Shown piece after piece: positions 18,564-27,557 of a stretch of 64,000 nucleotides of DNA. A program made the position numbers and the translations under genes. The first letter of the stretch is position 1; each line of letters opens with the position of its first letter. The notes under the pieces were generated by a model. It was given only the letters and a program-made list of their open reading frames with translations. It ran no database searches and was not told the DNA's origin. Origin of the DNA: Caballeronia mineralivorans PML1(12) (GTDB lineage: Bacteria; Pseudomonadota; Gammaproteobacteria; Burkholderiales; Burkholderiaceae); NCBI RefSeq assembly GCF_001028175.1, contig NZ_AEJF01000136.1, forward strand, positions 1 to 64,000, given 5' to 3'.

Positions 18564-18759
18564 TGACTGCACACATTGTGATATGAAGTGTGCACTCAGG
18601 CAGCACACGAATTCAAGCATGTCAAAATAAATCGTTGAAAATAATCGCGATAGTGCCGGAAATTGGCTTGATTCTGGTATTGACTGGATGCCGCAGTGCA
18701 GTATTGACGTACAAAATAACGATACGTACACTCGCTCAAAGTGTATGTTGTGACTGCAC
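18564..18759. promoter_or_regulatory. Divergent control region with repeated TGACTGCAC
   Basis: The 270-base gap between the DUF3311-SSS operon and the TIGR04076-AKR operon contains the 9-base word TGACTGCAC twice in the same orientation (18564-18572 and 18751-18759), one near each start. The first copy also begins an inverted repeat, TGCACAC (18568-18574) with GTGTGCA (18588-18594). These look like binding sites for a shared regulator that is not encoded nearby. The symmetry is seen directly; the function is inferred. Confidence 0.45.
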
Positions 18760-18819
18760 GATGTTGTTTTCGATGTCGATGCGGCATATCCGCTGGCCAG
18801 CTATTCCCAGGAGAGTTCA

Positions 18820-19200
18820 ATGGCTTCCACGCAACACCCGACCGACTCCGCAGACGACGTATTCGAGTTATACGACCTGCGCGTCGAGGTCGTCGCGCCG
18901 GACGGGGCGAAGCTGTATTGCGGCGCGAAGGTGGGTGACTACTTTGAGTTGAAGGGCGAGATGCTGCATTTGCCGCCCGATCAAGGTTTCTCCATCTACT
19001 CGCTCGCGGCGCTGTTGCCGCTGCTTGCATCGAAGCAACGGCGGCTGCATCCGAATGACTGGATGAGTACCGACGCAGAAGTCGCCTGTCCCGATCCGAA
19101 CTGCCCCTCGCGTTTCCGAATCGTGCGTACGGGTCTGCGCCGTTTCAGCCACGCCGACACCACGGCCGTCAAACTTCCTTCCACGGAGCAACAGCAATGA
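18820..19200 (+). CDS. TIGR04076 family protein
   Basis: 126 residues of a small conserved family of unknown biochemical role. Recognised by YDLRVEVV, a Cys-containing turn followed by KVGDYFELKGEMLHLPPDQGF, the helix SIYSLAALLPLLASKQR, NDWMSTDAEVACPDPNC and the C-terminal FRIVRTGLRRF. The conserved cysteines could bind a metal, but this is speculative. ATG at 18820 with AGGAGA 7 bases upstream. It overlaps the aldo/keto reductase start by 4 bases (ATGA), so the two products are probably made together. Confidence 0.85.
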   Translation: MASTQHPTDSADDVFELYDLRVEVVAPDGAKLYCGAKVGDYFELKGEMLHLPPDQGFSIYSLAALLPLLASKQRRLHPNDWMSTDAEVACPDPNCPSRFRIVRTGLRRFSHADTTAVKLPSTEQQQ

Positions 19201-20255
19201 GTTCGCAGTACAGCATCGACTTGGCCCCCGGCTATACGATTTCGCGTCTGCTCAAAGGCGGATGGCAGCTCGCGGGTGGTCATGGTTCGGTCGATCGCGC
19301 CACGGCGATCGCCGACATGGCGGCCTACTACGAAGCCGGTATCACGACGTTCGACTGCGCGGATATCTACACGGGCGTAGAAGAATTGATCGGTGAATTC
19401 CGCCGCGATTACCTCGCTCGCAACGGCCAGGACAGTCTTCGCGATTTGCGCGTTCACACCAAGTACGTTCCCGATCTCGCGACCTTGGCTACGCTCGATC
19501 TGCAGCAGGTCGAGCGGACCATCGACCGGTCGCTGGTTCGCCTTGGAGTCGAACGTCTCGATCTCGTGCAGTTTCATTGGTGGGACTACAACGTGCCGCG
19601 TTACCTCGAGACGGCGCACTGGCTTACCGAGTTGCAGCGGGCAGGAAAGATCGCGCATCTTGGCGGCACCAATTTCGATACCGCGCGCACTCGCGAGCTT
19701 GTGGAAGGCGGGACGCCGCTCGTCAGCATGCAGGTTCAGTATTCGTTGCTGGATCAGCGGCCGTCGTCGGCACTCTCGCCGTTTTGTGCGAGCGCGGGCA
19801 TGCAGTTGCTGTGCTACGGCACCGTAGCGGGGGGATTTCTGTCGGAACGCTGGCTCGGCATGAGCGAGCCGACCGATGATCTGGAGAACCGGTCGCTCGT
19901 CAAATACAAACTGATGGTCGACGACTTCGGCGGCTGGGATTTGTTTCAGCAGCTTCTATCCGCGCTGAAGGGAATTGCGGAGCGTCATGCGCTTTCCATT
20001 CCGACTATCGCCATGCGCTGGGTGCTTCAGCAACCACAGGTCGCGGCCATCATTGTCGGTGTACGACGCGGCGATCATTTGCCCGATCACTTGCGCGTGA
20101 TGCAGGCCACGCTCGATACCGCCGATCTAGCCGCGCTCGATGCGGTCCTGGTGCAGCGTCGTTTGCCGGATGGCGATGTGTACAGCAGCGAGCGCGATCT
20201 GGAAGGGCGCCACGGACGGGTCATGAAATACGACCTGAATGAGACGCCGCATTGA
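19197..20255 (+). CDS. Aldo/keto reductase
   Basis: 352-residue TIM-barrel oxidoreductase using NAD(P)H. Visible landmarks are the substrate-loop opening GGWQLAGGHGSVDRATAIADM, ITTFDCADIYTGVEELIGEF carrying the catalytic Asp and Tyr, VHTKYVPDL with the catalytic Lys, LVQFHWWDY, a GGTNF turn and the cofactor-binding C-terminal part (VLQQPQVAAIIVGVRRGDHL). The length fits the family. It is translationally coupled to the TIGR04076 gene and divergent from a sodium symporter, so import of a solute and its reduction may be linked; the substrate is unknown. Confidence 0.9.
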   Translation: MSSQYSIDLAPGYTISRLLKGGWQLAGGHGSVDRATAIADMAAYYEAGITTFDCADIYTGVEELIGEFRRDYLARNGQDSLRDLRVHTKYVPDLATLATLDLQQVERTIDRSLVRLGVERLDLVQFHWWDYNVPRYLETAHWLTELQRAGKIAHLGGTNFDTARTRELVEGGTPLVSMQVQYSLLDQRPSSALSPFCASAGMQLLCYGTVAGGFLSERWLGMSEPTDDLENRSLVKYKLMVDDFGGWDLFQQLLSALKGIAERHALSIPTIAMRWVLQQPQVAAIIVGVRRGDHLPDHLRVMQATLDTADLAALDAVLVQRRLPDGDVYSSERDLEGRHGRVMKYDLNETPH

Positions 20256-20274
20256 TAGCGCTGCTTTGTTTCGA

Positions 20275-20305
20275 GCCCGCTTAGACATTCATGGTGTCTG
20301 CGGGC
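20275..20305. terminator. Bidirectional terminator-like hairpin
   Basis: Stem GCCCGC (20275-20280) pairs with GCGGGC (20300-20305), and the inner AGACA (20283-20287) pairs with TGTCT (20295-20299), leaving a 7-base loop and a 2-base bulge. It sits between the convergent aldo/keto reductase and MFS genes, where a shared terminator would be expected. There is no long T run on either side. Confidence 0.55.
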
Positions 20306-20312
20306 AAGCCAA

Positions 20313-21629
20313 TCAATCCAGCGCCTTCTGCGACCCTTCTTCAATGAACGCAACGGCGATCAACCCCAGCAAACCGCAGCCGATCACATACCACGCGGGC
20401 GCAAGCGTACTGCCGGTCGCGACGATCAGCGAGGTCACGAAGAATTGCGCGAAGCCGCCAAAAATCGCGACCCCGAGGCTATAGACCACGGCACCGCCGG
20501 TCGCTCGCACCGAGCGCGGAAAGAGCTCGCCGAGCATCGCGCCGACGCCGCCAATATTGATCGCGTGGACCAACGAGAGGAGCGTGACGACCGTGAGCAG
20601 CGTAGTGACCGTAGGCCATCGGTTCAATGCAACGAAGGCCGGATAGATGGCGAGCAACAGCAAGACACGCGAGACTTGCGCGAGGATGTTGCGCCCGAAG
20701 CGGTCGCTCAGGTATCCGCCGATCGGCACGACCAGAAAAAGAATCGCGCCCGATACACAGCCCGACAGCATCGCTATTCCCGGAGGCAGGCCGAGTGTCT
20801 TGACGGCGTAGATCGACAGATAGAAAACGATGATGAAATGCGCCGATGTGCCGGCAATCGTCAGTCCCAGGCCGGTCAGCACGGCGCGCCGATGATCGCG
20901 GAGGACATCGAGGAGAGGCAGCTTCGGCGCTTTTTGCTGCGGCTTGTGCACGGGCTCTTCTTCGAGTGTCCTGCGTAACCACCAGCCGACCGGCACGATC
21001 AGCGTGCCGATCAGGAACGGCATGCGCCACCCCCAGCTTTCGAGTCGCGCGGTCGAAAGCGAGGCCGTTAACGCAACGCCGGTCAACGCGCCCGCGAGCG
21101 CGGCGAGACCCTGGCTCGCGAACTGCCACGACGCATACAGGCCACGCCGATTCGGCGGCGCTTGCTCGATCAAAAGCGTGGTCGATGCCCCGACTTCACC
21201 ACCCGCGGAAAATCCCTGAATGAGCCGGGCGATCACCAGGATCACGGGGCCTGCGATCCCGGCTTGTCCGTAGGTCGGCGCTACGGCGATCATCGCCGTG
21301 CCGACTGCCATCAGCCCGAGCGTGAGCACCATCGCCTTCTTGCGCCCGGCGCGATCGGCGTACATCCCGATCACAAGACCGCCCACAGGTCGGGTGAAAA
21401 AACCGACGCCGAAGCTCGCGACCGCGAGCAACAACTGCCCGACTGGATCTTGCACGGGAAAGAAGAGCTTGCCGATCAGCAGCGCGAAGAAACCATAGAC
21501 GGTGAAGTCGTAGAACTCGAGCGCGTTGCCGACCGCTGCCGCGGTGACGAGCCGCACGCGGCTTTGCTTGCGCTGATCCAGCGCCGCGCCCGGCGGAACG
21601 TCGAGGCTTGATACGGTCGGTATGCTCAT
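20313..21629 (-). CDS. MFS transporter, metabolite:H+ symporter (MHS) family
   Basis: 438 residues, 12 predicted membrane helices. The N-terminal signature AAAVGNALEFYDFTVYGFFALLIGKLFFP, the loop motif GMYADRAGRKKAMVLTLG and GFSAGGEVGASTTLLIE are typical of the MHS group (citrate, shikimate and proline/betaine carriers). It imports an organic acid or similar solute with protons. The gene is downstream of the M20 amidohydrolase (53-base gap, same strand), so uptake and hydrolysis of an acylated or amide substrate are likely coupled. Confidence 0.92.
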   Translation of the reverse strand: MSIPTVSSLDVPPGAALDQRKQSRVRLVTAAAVGNALEFYDFTVYGFFALLIGKLFFPVQDPVGQLLLAVASFGVGFFTRPVGGLVIGMYADRAGRKKAMVLTLGLMAVGTAMIAVAPTYGQAGIAGPVILVIARLIQGFSAGGEVGASTTLLIEQAPPNRRGLYASWQFASQGLAALAGALTGVALTASLSTARLESWGWRMPFLIGTLIVPVGWWLRRTLEEEPVHKPQQKAPKLPLLDVLRDHRRAVLTGLGLTIAGTSAHFIIVFYLSIYAVKTLGLPPGIAMLSGCVSGAILFLVVPIGGYLSDRFGRNILAQVSRVLLLLAIYPAFVALNRWPTVTTLLTVVTLLSLVHAINIGGVGAMLGELFPRSVRATGGAVVYSLGVAIFGGFAQFFVTSLIVATGSTLAPAWYVIGCGLLGLIAVAFIEEGSQKALD

Positions 21630-21682
21630 GTCTTCTCTCGAAACTGCAGTTGGGGATAAGGCCGGATCGCTCAGTCGGCGAT

Positions 21683-22864
21683 TCAGTCGACTAGATAGGC
21701 TTCGGTCAGGCGCACCCAGTAGCTCGCGCCGATGGCAAGAATGTCGTCGTTGAAGTCGTAGCCGGGGTTATGAACCATGCAGCTCCCCTTGCCTTCGACG
21801 CCATTGCCGATCCACGCATAGGCACCCGGCACGACCTCGGCCATGAAGGCGAAATCCTCGCTGCCCATGAGCGGGTGCGCTTGTGTATCCACGCGTTGCG
21901 TACCGAGCATCTTCTGCGCGACCTCGGCTGCGAAAGCGGTTGGTTCGGCATGGTTGACGAGCACCGGATAACCCCATTCATAGTCGATATCCGCTTCCAC
22001 GCCGAACGACGCAGCCTGTGCGTGAACAAGCGCCGTGATGCGTTCCCGCAAGAGCGTGCGTACCGAGGGATCGAGCGCGCGGATAGAGAGTTTCATCTCG
22101 GCGGTTTGCGGAATCACGTTGAAGGTTTCGCCTGCCTTCACACTGCCGACCGAGATTACCGCTGACTTCTGCGCATCGACTTCGCGCGCCACGATGCTCT
22201 GCAACGCGAGGATAATGCCGGCGACAGCGGGCATGGGATCGCGCGACAGATGCGGCAACGCGCCGTGGCCGCCTACCCCGCGCAGCACGATCGTGGCGCG
22301 GTCGGCGGAAGCCATCGCGGGCCCGGTGCAGAAGTTCATGCCGCCGGCTTCGTAACCGGGCATGTTGTGCAGGCCGAACACGGCGTCACAGGGAAACTGC
22401 TCGAAAAGACCGTCTTCGATCATGGCGCGTGCACCGCCGTAGCTCTCTTCAGCGGGCTGGAAGATCAGCGTCAGCGTCCCGGAAAACTGCCGGCTTTCTG
22501 CGAGATAACGTGCGGCGCACAGGAGCATCGCAGTGTGGCCGTCGTGACCGCAGGCGTGCATGGTCTTCGGGACGGCGCTCGCGTAGGGGAGGCCTGTCGC
22601 TTCTTCGATGGGCAACGCGTCCATGTCGGCGCGCAGGCCGATACGCCCGCTGCCGCCGCCAAGCTTCAGCACCCCCACCACGCCGGTCTTGCCGAGGCCG
22701 CGCGTGACGTCGTAGCCCCATTGCGTGAGCAGGCTCGCGACGAGATCGCTGGTTGCCCGCTCCTGGAACGCGAGTTCCGGATGCGCGTGGATCTGGCGCC
22801 GCACGGCGATGAGGTCGGGCGCGATGGCGGCAATTCCGGGAATGACGGGATCGACTGACAGCAT
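21683..22864 (-). CDS. M20 family amidohydrolase (hippurate hydrolase-like)
   Basis: 393-residue dinuclear metallopeptidase-fold enzyme. Motifs: RRQIHAHPELAFQE, GLRADMDALPIEE with a metal-ligand Asp, MHACGHDGHTAMLL with the His ligands, the catalytic Glu in FQPAEESYGGA and LMGSEDFAFM with the last His/Glu region. The family removes acyl groups from N-acyl amino acids and related amides. The ATG at 22864 with AAGGAG 7 bases upstream is chosen; an in-frame extension to 22915 lacks support. First gene of an operon with an MHS transporter and divergent from a LysR gene that probably regulates both. Confidence 0.92.
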   Translation of the reverse strand: MLSVDPVIPGIAAIAPDLIAVRRQIHAHPELAFQERATSDLVASLLTQWGYDVTRGLGKTGVVGVLKLGGGSGRIGLRADMDALPIEEATGLPYASAVPKTMHACGHDGHTAMLLCAARYLAESRQFSGTLTLIFQPAEESYGGARAMIEDGLFEQFPCDAVFGLHNMPGYEAGGMNFCTGPAMASADRATIVLRGVGGHGALPHLSRDPMPAVAGIILALQSIVAREVDAQKSAVISVGSVKAGETFNVIPQTAEMKLSIRALDPSVRTLLRERITALVHAQAASFGVEADIDYEWGYPVLVNHAEPTAFAAEVAQKMLGTQRVDTQAHPLMGSEDFAFMAEVVPGAYAWIGNGVEGKGSCMVHNPGYDFNDDILAIGASYWVRLTEAYLVD

Positions 22865-22897
22865 GAACAACTCCTTATTACATTTCGATAGTTCGAC

Positions 22898-22966
22898 GTG
22901 ACTGCTTCCGGTCAAGCATATAAAGTCACAAAGAAAACCAAAAGACAGTTAATTTAATTTGTGACT
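22898..22966. promoter_or_regulatory. Operator-like inverted repeats between M20 operon and LysR gene
   Basis: A perfect 9-base inverted repeat, AGTCACAAA (22924-22932) and TTTGTGACT (22958-22966), is separated by 25 bases of AT-rich sequence. A third half-site, GTGACT, lies at 22898-22903 and pairs with AGTCAC of the first arm. The repeats lie between the divergent starts at 22864 and 23002, exactly where a LysR-type tetramer would bind. The word is seen directly; assignment to the adjacent LysR protein is inference. Confidence 0.6.
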
Positions 22967-23001
22967 ACCTACAGTTGTCGGTATAAACCCTTGAATTCCC
23001 A

Positions 23002-23934
23002 ATGAAATACCATCAATTGCGCGCGTTCCTGACAGTCGCCGAGCAGGGCAGCATCCGCGCGGCGGCGCGTAGCCTGCATCTCTCGCAAGCGGCATTGACG
23101 AAGGCGTTAAAGGAGCTCGAACAGGACCTGGGTGTGCCCCTCGTGCTGCGTACCGCGCGCGGCGTGCAATTGACCGCGTTCGGCTTGCAATTGAGGATTC
23201 GCGCGCAGATGGTGGTGAGCGAAATGCGCCGCGCCGAAGACGACATCGCGCATATGAAAGGCGCGGTGACCGGCAGCGTTGCGGCGGCCGTCACGCCGAC
23301 CGCCGCGTCGTCTGTCTTGCCGACAGCATTCCGGGCATTTCGAACGAAGATGCCCCATGCACGCGCGAGTTTTATCGAAGGATTTCCGGGCGTTGCATTG
23401 CCGCGCCTGCGTGACGGGTCGCTTGATTTCGTCGTGGCTGTGGTCGTGCCGGAAAACCTGGGACCCGAGTTCGATTACATCGAGCTATACAAAATCAGCT
23501 CGGTGGTCGTTGCGCGGGAAGGTCATCCGCTCGCGCAATGCACGTCGCTTGCTGAACTGGTCGATGCGGAATGGCTGTTGAATCCGTCGCCTGAAAGTTC
23601 GACACGCGGGTTGCTCGATTTGTTCGCCGCGCGTGGGTTGACGGTGCCGCAGAAAATTATCGAGTGTCCGAGCTTCGTCATTGCGCACGGCTTGCTGCGC
23701 GGCTCGGACACGGTTGCGTCGTTGCCCGAGCCTTTGCTCGACCAACCGTGGGTGAGGGAAGGCATCGCCGTGTTGCCTATAGTCGACCTGCCGCCGCCAA
23801 TACCCATCGGCGTAGTGACGCGCCGCGACAGTCCGCTGACGGCGGCTGCTTCGCTGCTGCTGGATTGTTTGCAGGACGCGGTTGCATCGCTACGCTTGAA
23901 TGTCCCGGCACGCCGCTCAACCCAAGGGCGGTAA
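23002..23934 (+). CDS. LysR-family transcriptional regulator (CbbR/AbgR-like)
   Basis: 310 residues. Winged HTH at the N terminus: MKYHQLRAFLTVAEQGSIRAAARSLHLSQAALTKALKELEQDLGVPLVLR. The effector domain follows, with VVAREGHPLAQCTSLAEL and ESSTRGLLDLFAARGL. Transcribed divergently from the M20-MHS operon across a 137-base region that carries a perfect inverted repeat, so it is the probable regulator of that operon, perhaps responding to the acylated substrate. Its 3' end overlaps the convergent Lrp gene by 18 bases. Confidence 0.92.
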   Translation: MKYHQLRAFLTVAEQGSIRAAARSLHLSQAALTKALKELEQDLGVPLVLRTARGVQLTAFGLQLRIRAQMVVSEMRRAEDDIAHMKGAVTGSVAAAVTPTAASSVLPTAFRAFRTKMPHARASFIEGFPGVALPRLRDGSLDFVVAVVVPENLGPEFDYIELYKISSVVVAREGHPLAQCTSLAELVDAEWLLNPSPESSTRGLLDLFAARGLTVPQKIIECPSFVIAHGLLRGSDTVASLPEPLLDQPWVREGIAVLPIVDLPPPIPIGVVTRRDSPLTAAASLLLDCLQDAVASLRLNVPARRSTQGR

Positions 23935-24441
23935 GCGTCGTTCGACAGGCGTCGACTTGATGATTGCCGTACTCGTCTCGGCCCGCTCTGTGATCTTCGA
24001 AAGAATCTCGTCGAGCTGTTCGATTGTCTTGAGAAATAGCCGGCAAACAAAGCAGTCGTCGCCGGTGACCTTGTCGCATTCAACGAATTCGGGAATGCGC
24101 CGGATCGCTTCTTCCACAAGATGCAACTGTCCAGGCAATGGCTTGACCCGAACGATGGCCTGAAGCGTGTACCCGAGCGCACGGGGGTCGAGTCGGACCG
24201 CGAACCCCTGGATCACGCCGCGCGCTTCAAGTTGCCGCACGCGCTCGGCCGTGCTGGGCGCTGACAATCCAATCCGGCGCGCGAGTTCGCTCATGGCGAT
24301 GCGGCCGTCCTCGGACAGAACGGCGAGCAATTCGCGGTCGGTCTGGTCGAGCAAGACCAGACCCGGCGGGGAAGAAAGGCGATTCTTCAAATGAGCCTTC
24401 GATTTGAAGTTAAAACGTCGATGTCCGTTCATTTTACACAT
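23917..24441 (-). CDS. Lrp/AsnC family transcriptional regulator
   Basis: 174 residues if the first ATG is used; the core begins around residue 30 (LLDQTDRELLAVLSEDGRIAMSELARRIGLSAPSTAERVRQLEARGVIQGF, a classical AsnC HTH), followed by the RAM ligand domain (GYTLQAIVRVKPLPG, VTGDDCFVCRLFLK). The N-terminal 25 residues are unusual for the family and the true start is uncertain. It is divergent from an EamA transporter gene, a frequent pairing in which an Lrp protein controls amino-acid export. Confidence 0.88.
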   Translation of the reverse strand: MCKMNGHRRFNFKSKAHLKNRLSSPPGLVLLDQTDRELLAVLSEDGRIAMSELARRIGLSAPSTAERVRQLEARGVIQGFAVRLDPRALGYTLQAIVRVKPLPGQLHLVEEAIRRIPEFVECDKVTGDDCFVCRLFLKTIEQLDEILSKITERAETSTAIIKSTPVERRLPPLG

Positions 24442-24502
24442 GGAATCTCGCTCGCGACGCCACTAGACTGATGGAGCCGAAACCATTTTAAAAGACGAAG
24501 CG

Positions 24503-25402
24503 ATGGGCTCCAGAGAGACGCGCGTTGGTTGCGTAGAAATGAGCGTAGCGATGCTGATATCCGGCACGGTCGGCTGGCTCGTCGTGTCGTCGCAGCAATC
24601 GCCGCTGAACGTCGTGTTCATTCGTTGTGTGTTCGGTGCGGCGACGCTGCTTGTGATCTGCGCGTTCAAAGGAATGTTGCGCCGGAGCCTGTTTTCATGG
24701 CGCATGCTCGGACTAGTCGCACTTGGCAGCGCCACGATTGTGGGCAACTGGGTCCTGCTGTTTGCGGCCTATTCGCGAGCATCCATCTCGATGGCAACAG
24801 CCGTCTATAACACCCAGCCGTTCATGCTAGTACTGCTCGGGGCGGTGGTGTTTCGCGAACGAATAACCCTTCGCACGATCTTCTGGCTCACTGTCGCATT
24901 CGTGGGTCTCGTACTGGTCGTTAGAGTGGAGCCTGCGGTGTTGGCCAAACCCGGCGAGTATCTGGAAGGTATCGCGTATGCGCTTGGCGCGGCATTTCTC
25001 TACGCCATTTGTTCGATCGTGACCAAGCGGCTCAAGGGGACACCACCCCATTTGATTGCGTTATTGCATGTGGCGCTTGGCATCGTCACGCTTGCACCGT
25101 TTGTCGATTTCAAGCACCTGCCCACGACGCCGAATCATTGGGCGGATCTCGTCGTACTCGGCGTGGTCAACACGGGCGTCATGTACGTGCTGCTGTATGG
25201 CGCGATTCAGAAATTGCCGACTGCGATGACAGGCGCGTTGTCGTTTATCTATCCGGTCGTGGCAATAGTTGTTGACCGGGTCGCCTTCGGTCAACGCTTA
25301 GGGTGGCTTCAGATTATCGGTGCAGCGCTGATCCTCCTGGCGGCCGCAGGAACTACCTTGGGCTGGCAATTCATGCCCGGTAAGCGGGCGGCTTTCGAGT
25401 AA
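24503..25402 (+). CDS. EamA/DMT family transporter
   Basis: 299 residues with ten membrane helices formed by two EamA repeats (first repeat begins MLISGTVGWLVVSSQQSPLNVVFIR; second begins EGIAYALGAAFLYAICSIVTKR). LAAAGTTLGWQF closes the last helix. DMT proteins of this kind export amino acids and other metabolites. Gene starts 61 bases from the divergent Lrp gene, so one Lrp-binding region likely controls both. The ATG at 24503 is followed by MSV 12 codons later, which would be an alternative start. Confidence 0.9.
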   Translation: MGSRETRVGCVEMSVAMLISGTVGWLVVSSQQSPLNVVFIRCVFGAATLLVICAFKGMLRRSLFSWRMLGLVALGSATIVGNWVLLFAAYSRASISMATAVYNTQPFMLVLLGAVVFRERITLRTIFWLTVAFVGLVLVVRVEPAVLAKPGEYLEGIAYALGAAFLYAICSIVTKRLKGTPPHLIALLHVALGIVTLAPFVDFKHLPTTPNHWADLVVLGVVNTGVMYVLLYGAIQKLPTAMTGALSFIYPVVAIVVDRVAFGQRLGWLQIIGAALILLAAAGTTLGWQFMPGKRAAFE

Positions 25403-25632
25403 CGAATCTACCCGTCAAATGAACAAGCATCAGTTGTTTCCTCGCAATGCACTTGATCGCGTCAGCGCGATCGGGTTGCTTGCGGGCGCAGGTTCCAAAC
25501 GCAAATAACCGTTGCTTATCTGACCGGAGCGCTGTTCCGTCAGGTGCGACGAAACGGATGCGGCTGCTCGATTTTCCATCTCTGCTTTCCGATGCCCTGA
25601 CGGTTTTTATCGGTCAAACAGGAGAGTATGGA

Positions 25633-26490
25633 ATGTCGATTTTCTCTGGTATCTGGATTCCGCTTGTCACGCCGTTTGCAAACGGACGTGTCGATCACGA
25701 CGCGCTGCGAGGTCTCGTCCGGTCTTATATCGAAGCGAAGGTCGCGGGGTTCGTTGCGCTGGGAACAACGGGCGAACCGTCGTCGCTCGATCACGCTGAG
25801 CAAGAACAGGTTCACGCGACTATCCTCGACGCCGCGAAGGATCTTCCGGTCTTGATCGGGCTGGCTGGCAACAACGCGCTGGAGCTTCGCGAACGCGTTC
25901 TGCGCTTGAACGAGCTTCCGCTTGCCGGGTTGCTCGTCCCTGCGCCGTATTACGTGCGGCCCTCGCAGGCAGGGTTATTGAGCCATTTCACGACCCTCGC
26001 CGATATCAGCGCGTCTCCTTTGGTTGTCTATGACATTCCTTACAGGACCGGCGTGCGGTTAGATATCGCGACGCTGCTGACGCTTGCCGGTCATCCCAAC
26101 ATTCACGCAATCAAGGACTGTGCTGGATCACTGGAAACAACACTCGCGCTGATTCTCGATGGACGCTTGTCCGTGCTGGCGGGCGAAGACCTGAATATGT
26201 TCAGCACGCTATGTCTTGGCGGCCATGGCGCGATCGCAGCGAGTGCGCACGTGCGCGCGGCCGACTTCGTTGCGGTCTATAGAGCGATAAAGGATGGGCG
26301 TATCGATGAAGGGCGTGAGCGGTTTCATCGTCTGGTGCCTTTGATACAAGCGCTTGTTTCCGAACCTAACCCGGCACCTGTGAAGTGTGCACTCGAAGTC
26401 CTGGGAATGATCCGCCAGGAACTGCGTGCGCCGATGACTCCAGCGACTGAACAGCTTCGTCATCAGCTTGGAGTTTTGCTATCGAGCTGA
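25633..26490 (+). CDS. Dihydrodipicolinate synthase (DapA) family aldolase/lyase
   Basis: 285-residue class I aldolase-fold protein. It starts at the ATG in FSGIWIPLVTPF, with the GTTGEPSSL pyruvate-binding motif near 45, the catalytic Tyr in VVYDIPYRTG and the Schiff-base Lys in AIKDCAG. The frame extends 62 codons further upstream, but that leader is not family-like and AGGAGA precedes the chosen ATG. The family condenses or cleaves 2-keto acids. Since this is a stand-alone gene beside an EamA transporter, a catabolic lyase is as likely as the lysine-pathway enzyme. Confidence 0.88.
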   Translation: MSIFSGIWIPLVTPFANGRVDHDALRGLVRSYIEAKVAGFVALGTTGEPSSLDHAEQEQVHATILDAAKDLPVLIGLAGNNALELRERVLRLNELPLAGLLVPAPYYVRPSQAGLLSHFTTLADISASPLVVYDIPYRTGVRLDIATLLTLAGHPNIHAIKDCAGSLETTLALILDGRLSVLAGEDLNMFSTLCLGGHGAIAASAHVRAADFVAVYRAIKDGRIDEGRERFHRLVPLIQALVSEPNPAPVKCALEVLGMIRQELRAPMTPATEQLRHQLGVLLSS

Positions 26491-26521
26491 GCGAAATAAG
26501 TGTGGTTCCACGGGTATCTGC

Positions 26522-27325
26522 TTACTTCACCAAGTGCAGTCCCTTCGCCAGCACAATGCCCTTCTCGCGATTGATCAGCCAGATGTCGCCGATGTTCGCG
26601 TGGAGCGTTGCCGTTCGCGTGGTGATGTCTGTAGGTTCCTCGTTGCTCGGGTCGGTATGGTCCTGTGTCTCCGTCAAGTAAGGCGGCACCACGCGGCAAA
26701 TCAATACGAGCGCGAGATCGCCGTCTTCCTCCGAGAAGGCAGCCGGTGAAAGCACGAAGCGTCCATGCACGGTGGTCTTGTTGTGCTTGTTGACGGGATC
26801 CAGCTCGATCAGGTCGACAGTCTGGATATAGCCTTTGGATTTCGCTTCGGCCGCTACAACGAGCTTGTGGCCGCGCGGTCCGGTAATCGTCTTTTTGAGG
26901 ACGATCGTATCCGGGTGATCGCTGTCCGACAGATCCACGTCCACTGTCATCACGCGGACCTTCGACCGATAGCGGATTCCATACGGTGCGGGCACCACGA
27001 ACGCGAGATCGCGGCTCAGCTTGGCGTCTGTCAACGCTGCGTCGTGCAACGTCTTCGGCAAAGCTTCGCCAATCAGGTCTTCGACTCGATGAGCGAACGA
27101 GCGCGTTTTGCTATCGGTGAATTTGCGCGCCAGCGCGTCCCTGACGGCGGCCGGATCGTCGCCGGTGAAATTGGGCGTCACCAGGACATTGACCGGGGCT
27201 GCGCCAGCTGTTTGTTCGGACGCCGCGACGGCACTGCTGGCGCTTTGAGCGTGCGCCGCCCCGGACAGACAAAGAAGAACACAAGCGGCGCTTACGCTCG
27301 CTCGTTTGATTTTCTGAAGACTCAT
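26522..27325 (-). CDS. Secreted protein of unknown function
   Basis: 267 residues. Signal peptide MSLQKIKRASVSAACVLLCL ending near GAAHAQS. The mature region is alternating beta-like and charged (APYGIRYRSKVRVMTVDVDL, VLKKTITGPRGHKLVV, GRFVLSP, DIWLINREKGIVLAKGLHLV) and shows no catalytic motif that I recognise. The ATG at 27325 is preceded by GGGAG and starts the signal peptide; the frame opens 17 codons earlier without support. Convergent with the DapA-family gene (31-base gap). Probably periplasmic or outer-membrane associated. Confidence 0.7.
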   Translation of the reverse strand: MSLQKIKRASVSAACVLLCLSGAAHAQSASSAVAASEQTAGAAPVNVLVTPNFTGDDPAAVRDALARKFTDSKTRSFAHRVEDLIGEALPKTLHDAALTDAKLSRDLAFVVPAPYGIRYRSKVRVMTVDVDLSDSDHPDTIVLKKTITGPRGHKLVVAAEAKSKGYIQTVDLIELDPVNKHNKTTVHGRFVLSPAAFSEEDGDLALVLICRVVPPYLTETQDHTDPSNEEPTDITTRTATLHANIGDIWLINREKGIVLAKGLHLVK

Positions 27326-27540
27326 TAGCAGACTCCCTTGGACATGATCGCGGACCGTCTGGTCTTCTTGCTGCATGAGCAGCGCTTGAGTCGATTTAAT
27401 TCAATTCTATTCAATGGTACCCGGCTAGAAAAGATAAATGGGGGCATTGCACGCATGGTGCGGCAAGTGAGCCGTATTAAACGTAAGGCGAGGGTCCGCT
27501 CAATGACCGGGCGGGGTGTAAAGTTTCGCAAATCGACGAG

Positions 27541-27557
27541 CGCCTGAGACTCAGGCG
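27541..27557. promoter_or_regulatory. Perfect 17-base palindrome in a 344-base intergenic region
   Basis: CGCCTGAG (27541-27548) and CTCAGGCG (27550-27557) flank a single central A. It lies 113 bases before the AMACR-type gene at 27670, within the otherwise featureless gap 27326-27669. It may be a dimeric repressor site or a small hairpin (CGCCTG stem with an AGACT loop). No T run follows, so a terminator is less likely. Confidence 0.4.
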
